Assembly (NCBI GenBank): GCA_015654915.1
Contig: JAATFY010000071.1
Location: 1-6,847, forward strand
DNA from: Rhodospirillales bacterium
GTDB taxonomy: Bacteria; Pseudomonadota; Alphaproteobacteria; UBA9219
Length of the DNA stretch: 6,847 bases
Direction of reading: 5' to 3'
Each line of letters opens with the position of its first letter. Position 1 is the first letter of the stretch. The notes beneath the pieces were generated by a model that was not told the DNA's origin, did not search any database, and saw nothing but the letters and a program-made list of their open reading frames with translations. The translations under genes were made by a program, and so were the position numbers. Shown piece after piece: positions 1-4,861 of the stretch.

Positions 1-77
1 AAAGTCTGGTTGGGGAAAGTCGCGCTCATGTCGAAGCTCGGGTGGCCGGTTCCACAACCGAGATTGACGAGGCGTCC
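1..77 (-). pseudogene. ahcY: In-frame continuation of ahcY beyond the premature stop (3' part, runs off window)
   Basis: Reading on from the TAG at 78-80 in the same frame gives GRLVNLGCGTGHPSF, then DMSATFPNQT, up to the window edge. This is the strongly conserved AhcY segment that normally follows (L/I)xEG in the NAD-binding/C-terminal part. No frameshift is needed: the only interruption is the single TAG codon, which sits exactly where family members have the conserved Glu of the EGRLVNLG motif. The remaining C-terminus of roughly 60 residues, including the tail that reaches into the NAD site of the neighbouring subunit, lies outside the window. I infer that this is the same gene, broken either by a real nonsense mutation or by a base-call error. 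Confidence 0.8.
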
Positions 78-1121
78 CTAGGCCCGAACGTTCAGGCGCT
101 TGCAATCTGGGCATACCCCTTCATCGACCTGCGGCTTCACTTCTTCCCATTTCATGTTGCCGAGAGCCTCGATCTCGATCTCGGAATCGAAGTGCCCGAT
201 ATTGCAGACAATGGCGCGATCTTTCATCCTGCGCATATGTTCCAGCGTTATGACACCCTCATTGCCGGTGGTGGTGACGAAAATATCCGCGACGGACGCG
301 GCGTCCTCCATCGTCGTGACCTGATAACCTTCCATCGCCGCCTGCAGGGCATTGATGGGATCGATTTCCGTGACCATCACGCGTGCGCCCGCGTTGCGCA
401 GGCTGGCCGCCGAGCCTTTGCCGACATCGCCATAGCCGCAGACGAGGGCAACCTTGCCCGCCATCATCACATCAGTTGCGCGGCGGATGCCGTCCACCAG
501 GCTTTCGCGGCAGCCGTATAGATTATCGAATTTCGATTTCGTCACGCTGTCATTGACGTTAAAGGCGGGAATTTTCAGCGTTCCCTTTTCCATCATCGTG
601 TAAAGACGGTGCACGCCGGTGGTGGTTTCTTCCGACACGCCGCGAATGTCTTTCAGAAGCTCGGGAAATTTCTCATGCACGCGCATGGTCATATCGCCGC
701 CGTCGTCGAGCAGCATGTTGGGTTTCCAGCCGTCAGGCCCGAACAGGGTCTGGTCGATGCACTGCCAATATTCTTCTTCCGTCAGGCCTTTCCACGCGAA
801 AACAGGGATACCCGCCGCGGCCATCGCCGCCGCCGCATGATCCTGCGTCGAAAAAATATTGCAGGACGACCAGCGTACGGAGGCGCCGAGATGGATCAGC
901 GTTTCCATCAGGACGGCGGTCTGGATCGTCATGTGCAGGCAACCGGCGATGCGCGCGCCCTTCAAAGGTTTCGATACGCCGTATTCTTCGCGTGTCGCCA
1001 TCAGGCCCGGCCTTTCGGTTTCGGCAATCGTGGTTTCGCGGCGGCCCCATGCGGCAAGGCTCATATCCTTGACCTTGAAGTCCGGAGCAGATGATGCGGA
1101 TTGGGCGGCGGATGGGGACAT
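78..1121 (-). CDS. ahcY: S-adenosylhomocysteine hydrolase (adenosylhomocysteinase), interrupted by a premature in-frame stop
   Basis: This cytosolic enzyme cleaves S-adenosylhomocysteine to homocysteine and adenosine, clearing the inhibitor left by SAM-dependent methylation. The 347 residues align almost throughout with the family. Visible are LHMTIQTAVL (62-71), the SCNIFSTQDH block (86-95), LLDDGGD (137-143), SEETTTGVHRLY (163-174), NDSVTKSKFDNLYGCRESL (190-208, active-site Lys/Asp/Asn/Cys), the Rossmann GYGDVGKG (229-236) and CNIGHFDSEI (306-315). It is the short form that lacks the roughly 40-residue insertion seen in many bacterial AhcYs. Family members run to about 430 or more residues; here a TAG ends the frame after KPQVDE plus 13 poorly matching residues, and homology resumes directly after the stop. 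ATG at 1121 has GAGG six bases upstream. The gene lies downstream of the PTS operon on the same strand, a recurrent alphaproteobacterial neighbourhood. Identity is certain; whether the product is functional is not. Confidence 0.95.
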   Translation of the reverse strand: MSPSAAQSASSAPDFKVKDMSLAAWGRRETTIAETERPGLMATREEYGVSKPLKGARIAGCLHMTIQTAVLMETLIHLGASVRWSSCNIFSTQDHAAAAMAAAGIPVFAWKGLTEEEYWQCIDQTLFGPDGWKPNMLLDDGGDMTMRVHEKFPELLKDIRGVSEETTTGVHRLYTMMEKGTLKIPAFNVNDSVTKSKFDNLYGCRESLVDGIRRATDVMMAGKVALVCGYGDVGKGSAASLRNAGARVMVTEIDPINALQAAMEGYQVTTMEDAASVADIFVTTTGNEGVITLEHMRRMKDRAIVCNIGHFDSEIEIEALGNMKWEEVKPQVDEGVCPDCKRLNVRA

Positions 1122-1151
1122 GATGAACCTCGCGGGAAAAGATGTGCCGTG

Positions 1152-1180
1152 GTTCTAGCAGGGGCTGCGGCGCTAATCAA
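1152..1180 (-). promoter_or_regulatory. Candidate sigma-70 promoter of ahcY
   Basis: On the minus strand TTGATT (1175-1180) and TAGAAC (1152-1157) are separated by 17 bases, each matching four of six consensus positions. This would start transcription near 1145 and give a leader of about 24 bases that includes the GAGG ribosome site. It is a pattern match only. I see no SAH or SAM riboswitch, and the predicted leader is too short to hold one. Confidence 0.35.
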
Positions 1181-1206
1181 CGCAATGTCTTGTGAGGTAG
1201 TATCTT

Positions 1207-1216
1207 ACTTCGAAGT
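1207..1216. promoter_or_regulatory. 10-bp perfect palindrome upstream of ahcY
   Basis: ACTTCGAAGT is a perfect palindrome about 65 bases upstream of the proposed ahcY transcription start. It could be a binding site for a dimeric regulator of ahcY, but a 10-bp palindrome also occurs by chance and nothing else supports a role. Confidence 0.2.
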
Positions 1217-1227
1217 TTTGTCATTCC

Positions 1228-1259
1228 GGAAAATTGGCGAGCGCAGCGCGCCGATTTCC
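1228..1259. repeat. Intergenic GC-rich inverted repeat (hairpin)
   Basis: GGAAAATTGGCG (1228-1239) pairs with CGCCGATTTCC (1249-1259), with one bulge and one G-T type mismatch, around the loop AGCGCAGCG. It starts about 26 bases beyond the stop of the second Xre gene and lies upstream of the ahcY promoter, so it may end or slow minus-strand transcription from the Xre genes. It has no run of T after the stem and is therefore not a standard intrinsic terminator. It could instead be a copy of a dispersed intergenic palindrome. Confidence 0.4.
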
Positions 1260-1285
1260 ATTGGCATGATGATGTTAAGACCACC

Positions 1286-1543
1286 CTATTTTCTGCCGTC
1301 CGGCGCACCCCGTGTTTCGGCGGCTTTGACAATCTCGGCCAGCGAACAACCAAGGCTTTCCGCCAGTTTAAGACAGACCAGAAGCGTCGGATTACGGCGG
1401 CGATTTTCGATATGGGATATTGTCGTCCTGTGCACCCCTGCCAGAGAAGCCAGTTTTTCATGTGACAGTCGGCGCTCTTTCCGCCGTTCAATCAAAATAT
1501 CGACGATGGCATTGTGGATGTGCTGCGCTGTTTTTCTTCTCAT
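1286..1543 (-). CDS. Xre-family helix-turn-helix regulator (downstream of the pair)
   Basis: This is a small DNA-binding protein of 85 residues, almost all of it one Xre/HTH_3 domain (about 14-72). The canonical pattern LSHEKLASLAGVHRTTISHI (26-45) is the two-helix DNA-contact unit, followed by ENRRRNPTL and a third-helix region ending LGCSLAEIV. The frame is open much further upstream, to about 1693, but that extension overlaps the other Xre gene and lacks homology. The ATG at 1541-1543 shares its A with the TAA of the upstream gene (TAATG), which points to translational coupling, and no strong ribosome site is needed. The short basic C-terminus (GAPDGRK) has no recognisable effector or toxin domain. 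The target is unknown; a partner or co-regulator of the neighbouring Xre protein is likely by context. Confidence 0.85.
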   Translation of the reverse strand: MRRKTAQHIHNAIVDILIERRKERRLSHEKLASLAGVHRTTISHIENRRRNPTLLVCLKLAESLGCSLAEIVKAAETRGAPDGRK

Positions 1544-1920
1544 TACCGTTTTTTCAAGGCCTCGATCTGGCGTACGGCGATGCTCAGTTCGCGTTCGGAC
1601 ATATGATTCGCCGCCGCCATCAATCGGCGTTTCAGCCTGTCGAACGGGTCTTTGGGCCGGCGCCCCTGCGGGGAGGCGCTGTCGGCTTCCCACCCCAAGG
1701 CTTCGTTAGGACTGATATGCAAAACAGCGCATATTTTAAGCAGCAGGGCCAAATGCGGTTCCCGCAAACCCGTTACATAATGGCCGTACCGCCGCACTTC
1801 TATATTAGAGCGGCGGGCAACTTCCGCGTCTGAAAAACCCAGTTCACGCGCCCGGCGCCTCAAATTTTGACCAAACTTTATCATGTACAGACTGTTCTGT
1901 ATCTTGAAAACATCGTCCAT
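1543..1920 (-). CDS. Xre-family helix-turn-helix regulator (upstream of the pair)
   Basis: With the ATG at 1920 the protein has 125 residues. An Xre-type HTH spans about 14-75: IKFGQNLRRRARELGFSDAE, then VARRSNIEVRRYGHYVTG and LKICAVLHISPNEAL. A linker rich in Ser, Pro and Arg (81-92) follows, then a helical tail (94-125) ending RQIEALKKR, a layout common in phage-repressor-like regulators without a peptidase domain. The start is uncertain: a GTG at 1971 is possible, ATG 1920 has no clear Shine-Dalgarno, and ATG 1884 begins directly at the HTH (MIKFG). The gene reads away from the 1984 gene across a palindrome-rich region and is coupled to the second Xre gene by a one-base overlap. It probably represses its own and/or the divergent promoter; this is inferred from the layout. 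Confidence 0.85.
   Translation of the reverse strand: MDDVFKIQNSLYMIKFGQNLRRRARELGFSDAEVARRSNIEVRRYGHYVTGLREPHLALLLKICAVLHISPNEALGWEADSASPQGRRPKDPFDRLKRRLMAAANHMSERELSIAVRQIEALKKR
1886..1901. promoter_or_regulatory. Inverted repeat TACAGA-N4-TCTGTA, candidate operator
   Basis: These are perfect 6-bp arms around CTGT, with symmetry typical of an Xre dimer site. It lies just upstream of the alternative start at 1884, and inside the first codons if 1920 is the start. If 1884 is the true start, it would sit in the 5' leader of the regulator and could serve autoregulation. Confidence 0.35.
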
Positions 1921-1931
1921 GAGTGTTATGT

Positions 1932-1963
1932 TCTTATATAAGAGTAAAATACTCTTGTTCTGA
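1932..1963. promoter_or_regulatory. Divergent control region with two overlapping palindromes (probable Xre operator) and promoter elements
   Basis: TCTTATATAAGA (1932-1943) is a perfect 12-bp palindrome. It overlaps AAGAGTA-AAA-TACTCTT (1940-1956), a perfect inverted repeat with 7-bp arms. The shared half-site element AAGA/TCTT occurs at each arm, so two dimers could compete or stack. On the minus strand a weak promoter fits: TCAGAA (1958-1963), 17 bases, TATATA (1935-1940). On the plus strand TAAAAT (1945-1950) is a good -10 for the 1984 gene but has no clear -35. A protein bound to the 17-bp repeat would cover both -10 regions, as expected of a bidirectional repressor site. The symmetry is seen; the binding protein is inferred. 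Confidence 0.5.
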
Positions 1964-1983
1964 CACACCACAAAAGGTCATCC

Positions 1984-2211
1984 ATGAACCGCAAGAAACC
2001 GACATTCTCCCGCACTTTCGATGACGCCGCCTTTGCCACCGCCATCATCGGTGAAATCGCGCAGGCCGAAGGCTGGGACAGCCTCGACCGCTGCATGGAA
2101 AAAGACATGAACGCCTTCCGGAGCTACCAGCGCCACGCCGAAGCGGCGGTGCGCGCGCTGCGAAAACTGGAATGGCGCGACAATAACTTTAAGCCTTCCG
2201 GGATCGGGTGA
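1984..2211 (+). CDS. Hypothetical small soluble protein (75 aa) divergent from the Xre pair
   Basis: I do not recognise the family. The product is 75 residues, highly charged, with no membrane segment or signal peptide. The N-terminus (NRKKPTFSRTF) is basic, and the middle (FATAIIGEIAQAEGWDSLDR, then CMEKDMNAFRSYQRHAEAAV) is likely alpha-helical. ATG 1984 is supported by AAAAGG at 1972-1977, six bases away. Its stop overlaps the GTG of the following 40-aa membrane protein (GTGA), so the two are probably made from one message, driven from the palindrome-rich region that also serves the divergent Xre genes. The layout of a regulator facing a small gene pair resembles accessory or phage-derived switch modules, but nothing shows toxicity or another function. 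Confidence 0.7.
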   Translation: MNRKKPTFSRTFDDAAFATAIIGEIAQAEGWDSLDRCMEKDMNAFRSYQRHAEAAVRALRKLEWRDNNFKPSGIG

Positions 2212-2330
2212 ACGCCGTGACAGGCCGCACAAACAACAACCGGGCCTTCATGCGTGCCTACAGCCTGACGGTGCTGGCCGGATTCAGCATGGGCCTGCTG
2301 TGCGGCTGGATCCTGTGGGGCCTGAGCTGA
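2208..2330 (+). CDS. Small single-span membrane protein (40 aa), translationally coupled
   Basis: A GTG at 2208-2210 overlaps the stop of the preceding gene by four bases (GTGA) and opens a frame of 40 codons before TGA at 2328-2330. The N-terminus (MNAVTGRTNNNRAFMRAY) is hydrophilic and carries Arg. The remaining residues (about 18-39, SLTVLAGFSMGLLCGWILW and two more) form one continuous hydrophobic helix, which predicts N-in/C-out topology by the positive-inside rule. An internal ATG at 2250 would shorten it to 26 residues. It ends six bases before the convergent ptsI stop. The coupling and the clean transmembrane pattern argue that it is real; the family is unknown. A membrane-active peptide or a membrane anchor for the 75-aa partner are both possible. 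Confidence 0.55.
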   Translation: MNAVTGRTNNNRAFMRAYSLTVLAGFSMGLLCGWILWGLS

Positions 2331-2336
2331 AAACGG

Positions 2337-4124
2337 TCAGGCGCCGCGCTTGCGCTTGTCCCGGACATTTTCTTCGGCTGCGATAGCGCCTTTTTGCAAA
2401 AGCGCTTTTATCTCCGCTTCGTCGGTCTGCGCCATCACGGTTTCGGCGAAAGCGACCGCCTGCGGCATCGCCAGTTGCAGAATTTCCTGCTTCACCGCCG
2501 GCAAGCGCAACGGCCCCATCGAAAGCTCCCGCAAACCAAGCCCCAGCAGCAAAGCCGTGGCGCGGCGGTCACCGGCAATTTCGCCGCACAGGCTGACGGG
2601 GATATTCGCCCGCCATGCGGCGGCGGCGGTAAACTGGATCAAACGCAAAACCGCGGGATGGAACGGATCGTACAAATCCGCCACGCGGTCGTCGCCGCGG
2701 TCGATCGCCAGCGTGTATTGCGTCAGATCGTTGCTGCCGATGGCGAAGAAATCGCACACCTTGGCCAGCGCGTCGGCGGCCAGCGCCGCCGCCGGAATTT
2801 CGATCATCGCCCCCAGCGGCGGGATGTTCGGTATTTTTATCCCGCGCCGTTGCAGACGCCGCTCGACCTGCAGCAGGCGCGCGCGCACCTGTTTCATCTG
2901 CGCCACCGACGATACCATGGGAATAAGAATGCGCACCGGGCCATGGGCGCTGGCGCGCAAAATCGCCGCCAGTTGCGTGTCGAGCAATTTCGGTTCCTTG
3001 AGGCCCAAACGAATTGCGCGCAGGCCAAGCGCCGGATTGACGCTTTCGCCGACGGCATCGCCAAAAGCCGTCGCCAGTTTCTCGCCGCCGACATCGAGCG
3101 TACGGATCGTTACCGGTTTGCCGCCAAGTTTATGCACCAGCTTGCGTAAAGTCTCGAACTGCTCGTCCTCATCCGGCAAATCGGGCCGGTTCATGAAGAG
3201 AAACTCGGTACGGAGAAGCCCGATGCCCGACGCGCCGGATTCCAGCGCGGCGTCGATATCGCGCGGCAATTCGAGATTGGCTTGCAGCACGACCGCTTTG
3301 CCGTCCGTCGTAAGCGGCGGAACATTCCTGAGCGATTTAAGTTTGTTGGCCTCGCGGTCTTTTTTCGCCGCTTCCTGCCGGTAATGATGCAATGTCGCGG
3401 CGTCGGGATTGATAACGACATGGCCTTCGCGTCCGTCGATAATGACTGTGTCGCCCGCCTTCACGCCCTGCATCAACCCGCCAACGCCGGACACGGCGGG
3501 CAGACCAAGGGCGCGCGCCATGATTGCCGAATGGCCTTCGGCCCCGCCCAGCACGGTTGCAAATCCGGCGACATGTTCCGGGTTCATCAGCGCGGTATCG
3601 GCGGGCGTGATTTCCTCGGCAATGATCACGCTGCCCGCGGGCACATCGGCGAAAGGATTATAATGCTGCTGCAGCAAATGGCGAATTAATCGCACGCCGA
3701 CTTCTTTCACGTCGTCGGCGCGGGCAGCAAGATAGGCGTCGTCCATGGCGGCGAAGCTGGCCTTGATCGCGGCGATCTGCCGCTGGATCGCCGCTTCGGC
3801 GTTGATGCGGCTGGTGCGGATCAGTTCCTCGACGCCGCGCACGAGGCGCGAACCCGACAGCATGCCTTTATAGGCTTCCAGCAGCAGCGCGATATCCTCC
3901 GCGCCCGCGGGGAGTGATTCCGCTTTCTGCTTGAGCTGACTGAGCTGGCGTTGCGTCTTGGCGATGGCGCTGTGAAGCCGTTTCAGTTCTTTCTCGACCT
4001 GATGGGCCGGAATTTCGTATTCCGGCACCGGCACGCCGGTCTGGTCGATGACAAAAGCGGGTCCGATGGCAATGCCCGGCGCAATACCGATGCCCTGTTC
4101 CTTATGTTCGTTTTCATTCTTCAT
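2337..4124 (-). CDS. ptsI: PTS enzyme I (phosphoenolpyruvate-protein phosphotransferase)
   Basis: Enzyme I takes phosphate from PEP onto a histidine and passes it to HPr in the cytosol. The 595-residue protein has the full domain order: an N-terminal HPr-binding helical region (about 10-150), the swivelling phosphohistidine domain with GGAEGHSAIMARALGLPA (active His198), and the TIM-barrel PEP domain with GIGLLRTEFLF (300-310), RTLDVGGEK (341-349), NPALGLRAIR (363-372), GAMIEIPAAA (438-447), FAIGSNDLTQYTLAIDR (460-476) and the catalytic Cys513 in SLCGEIAGD. Length is close to the usual 570-590. There is no N-terminal GAF domain, so it is the PtsI type and not the PtsP (EI-Ntr) type. ATG at 4124 overlaps the end of ptsH by 11 bases, with GGA upstream (AACGGAAATTCG). 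It ends the operon, and its stop faces the 40-aa ORF six bases away. All key residues are present. Confidence 0.97.
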   Translation of the reverse strand: MKNENEHKEQGIGIAPGIAIGPAFVIDQTGVPVPEYEIPAHQVEKELKRLHSAIAKTQRQLSQLKQKAESLPAGAEDIALLLEAYKGMLSGSRLVRGVEELIRTSRINAEAAIQRQIAAIKASFAAMDDAYLAARADDVKEVGVRLIRHLLQQHYNPFADVPAGSVIIAEEITPADTALMNPEHVAGFATVLGGAEGHSAIMARALGLPAVSGVGGLMQGVKAGDTVIIDGREGHVVINPDAATLHHYRQEAAKKDREANKLKSLRNVPPLTTDGKAVVLQANLELPRDIDAALESGASGIGLLRTEFLFMNRPDLPDEDEQFETLRKLVHKLGGKPVTIRTLDVGGEKLATAFGDAVGESVNPALGLRAIRLGLKEPKLLDTQLAAILRASAHGPVRILIPMVSSVAQMKQVRARLLQVERRLQRRGIKIPNIPPLGAMIEIPAAALAADALAKVCDFFAIGSNDLTQYTLAIDRGDDRVADLYDPFHPAVLRLIQFTAAAAWRANIPVSLCGEIAGDRRATALLLGLGLRELSMGPLRLPAVKQEILQLAMPQAVAFAETVMAQTDEAEIKALLQKGAIAAEENVRDKRKRGA

Positions 4125-4401
4125 CGAATTTCCGTTTTACCAGTTCGGCAAGCGCCACCAACGCGTCGGCGGCGTCCGGCCCCGTGCCGCAAATCTTGAT
4201 CTGCGTGCCGCAACCGGCGGCCAGCATCATCAGCCCCATGATCGACCGCGCCGAAACTTTCATGTCGTCTTTCACAACCATGATCTCGGCCGTAAAATTC
4301 TCGGCGGTTTTGACAAACTTCGCCGCCGCGCGCGCATGCAGCCCGCGTTGGTTGGCGATCACGGCGATATTGCATAACTCTCCACCGACAGGTTCCGGCA
4401 T
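4114..4401 (-). CDS. ptsH: HPr phosphocarrier protein
   Basis: HPr relays phosphate from EI to EIIA. The protein has 95 residues, with the active-site histidine in NQRGLHARAAAKF (His22 from this start) and the regulatory serine in VSARSIMGLMML (Ser53), the site HprK would phosphorylate. The C-terminal part (AAGCGTQIKI...DAADALVALAELV) is typical. ATG 4401 is chosen because GAGG lies seven bases upstream; a TTG two codons earlier (4407) would sit on top of that ribosome site. The start follows the ptsM stop by nine bases and the end overlaps ptsI by 11. Both phosphorylation sites are intact, so HPr can be driven by EI and modified by the HprK encoded in the same unit. Confidence 0.97.
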   Translation of the reverse strand: MPEPVGGELCNIAVIANQRGLHARAAAKFVKTAENFTAEIMVVKDDMKVSARSIMGLMMLAAGCGTQIKICGTGPDAADALVALAELVKRKFDEE

Positions 4402-4410
4402 CGGCAATCC

Positions 4411-4830
4411 TCAGGCGGCCGAGGTGGTGTTGGGCGGCGCCAGATTTTCCGACACAAGCTGGATATATTTGCGTCCCGCCATTTCGGCTTCGCGCACGGC
4501 GTCCAGAAGCGGCATGGTGACGCGCACCGAGGCCAGCTTCACCAGCATCGGCAAATTGACGCCTGCCAGAACCACGGCATGGGACTGCGGCATGGCGGCG
4601 ATGGCCAGATTGCTGGGCGTGCCGCCGAACATATCGGTCAGCAGGACGACGCCCTTGCCGTTATTCACTTCCTTGATCGCGGCCATGATCTTGCCGCGGC
4701 ATTCGTCCATATCGTCGTTGGCGCCGATGCCCACGGCCAGCGCCTGCCGCTGGGGGCCGACGATATGTCCGAGAACATTCAGAAGTTCGGCGCCTATCGC
4801 GCCATGCGTCACCAGAACCATGCCGATCAT
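4411..4830 (-). CDS. ptsM: PTS EIIA component of the mannose family (stand-alone EIIA-Man)
   Basis: This is a single-domain EIIA of 139 residues that accepts phosphate from HPr. The start MIGMVLVTHGAIG carries the active-site His9 in the hallmark VTHG. TDMFGGTPSN (65-74) is the other conserved loop beside the active site. The frame extends upstream to 4995 without a stop, but that part overlaps rapZ and is unlike the family. ATG 4830 has AAAGGA seven bases upstream. There is no fused EIIB domain and no EIIB/C/D gene nearby, so phosphate probably does not go to sugar. In Alphaproteobacteria such orphan EIIA-Man proteins (also called ManX) belong to a regulatory cascade. It lies 31 bases after rapZ and nine before ptsH. 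Confidence 0.95.
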   Translation of the reverse strand: MIGMVLVTHGAIGAELLNVLGHIVGPQRQALAVGIGANDDMDECRGKIMAAIKEVNNGKGVVLLTDMFGGTPSNLAIAAMPQSHAVVLAGVNLPMLVKLASVRVTMPLLDAVREAEMAGRKYIQLVSENLAPPNTTSAA

Positions 4831-4861
4831 TGGAAAATCCTTTCGATAATGAAGAGAAAGC

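Noticed and set aside
335..346. The Cys-Pro-Asp-Cys at the end of the ahcY frame (residues 337-340, bases 102-113) as a metal site
   Set aside because: The numbers 335-346 are residues; the bases are 102-113. The residues replace a conserved PDGKR segment and homology resumes after the stop, so the CxxC is better explained by base changes or errors.
42..521. 159-codon plus-strand frame opposite ahcY
   Set aside because: Shadow of the conserved AhcY frame.
1122..1285. SAH or SAM riboswitch before ahcY
   Set aside because: No match to the conserved cores of these riboswitches that I can recognise, and the likely leader is only about 24 bases.
1101..1709. 202-codon plus-strand frame across the Xre genes
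   Set aside because: It lies opposite two clear HTH genes and crosses the hairpin; no recognisable domain.
2350..3384. Long plus-strand open frame opposite ptsI
   Set aside because: It is the antisense shadow of the well-conserved ptsI; its composition (Ser, Arg and Ala runs) is unlike a real protein and it has no ribosome site.
4402..4407. TTG at 4407 as the start of ptsH
   Set aside because: It would be one base from the GAGG ribosome site; ATG 4401 is correctly spaced.
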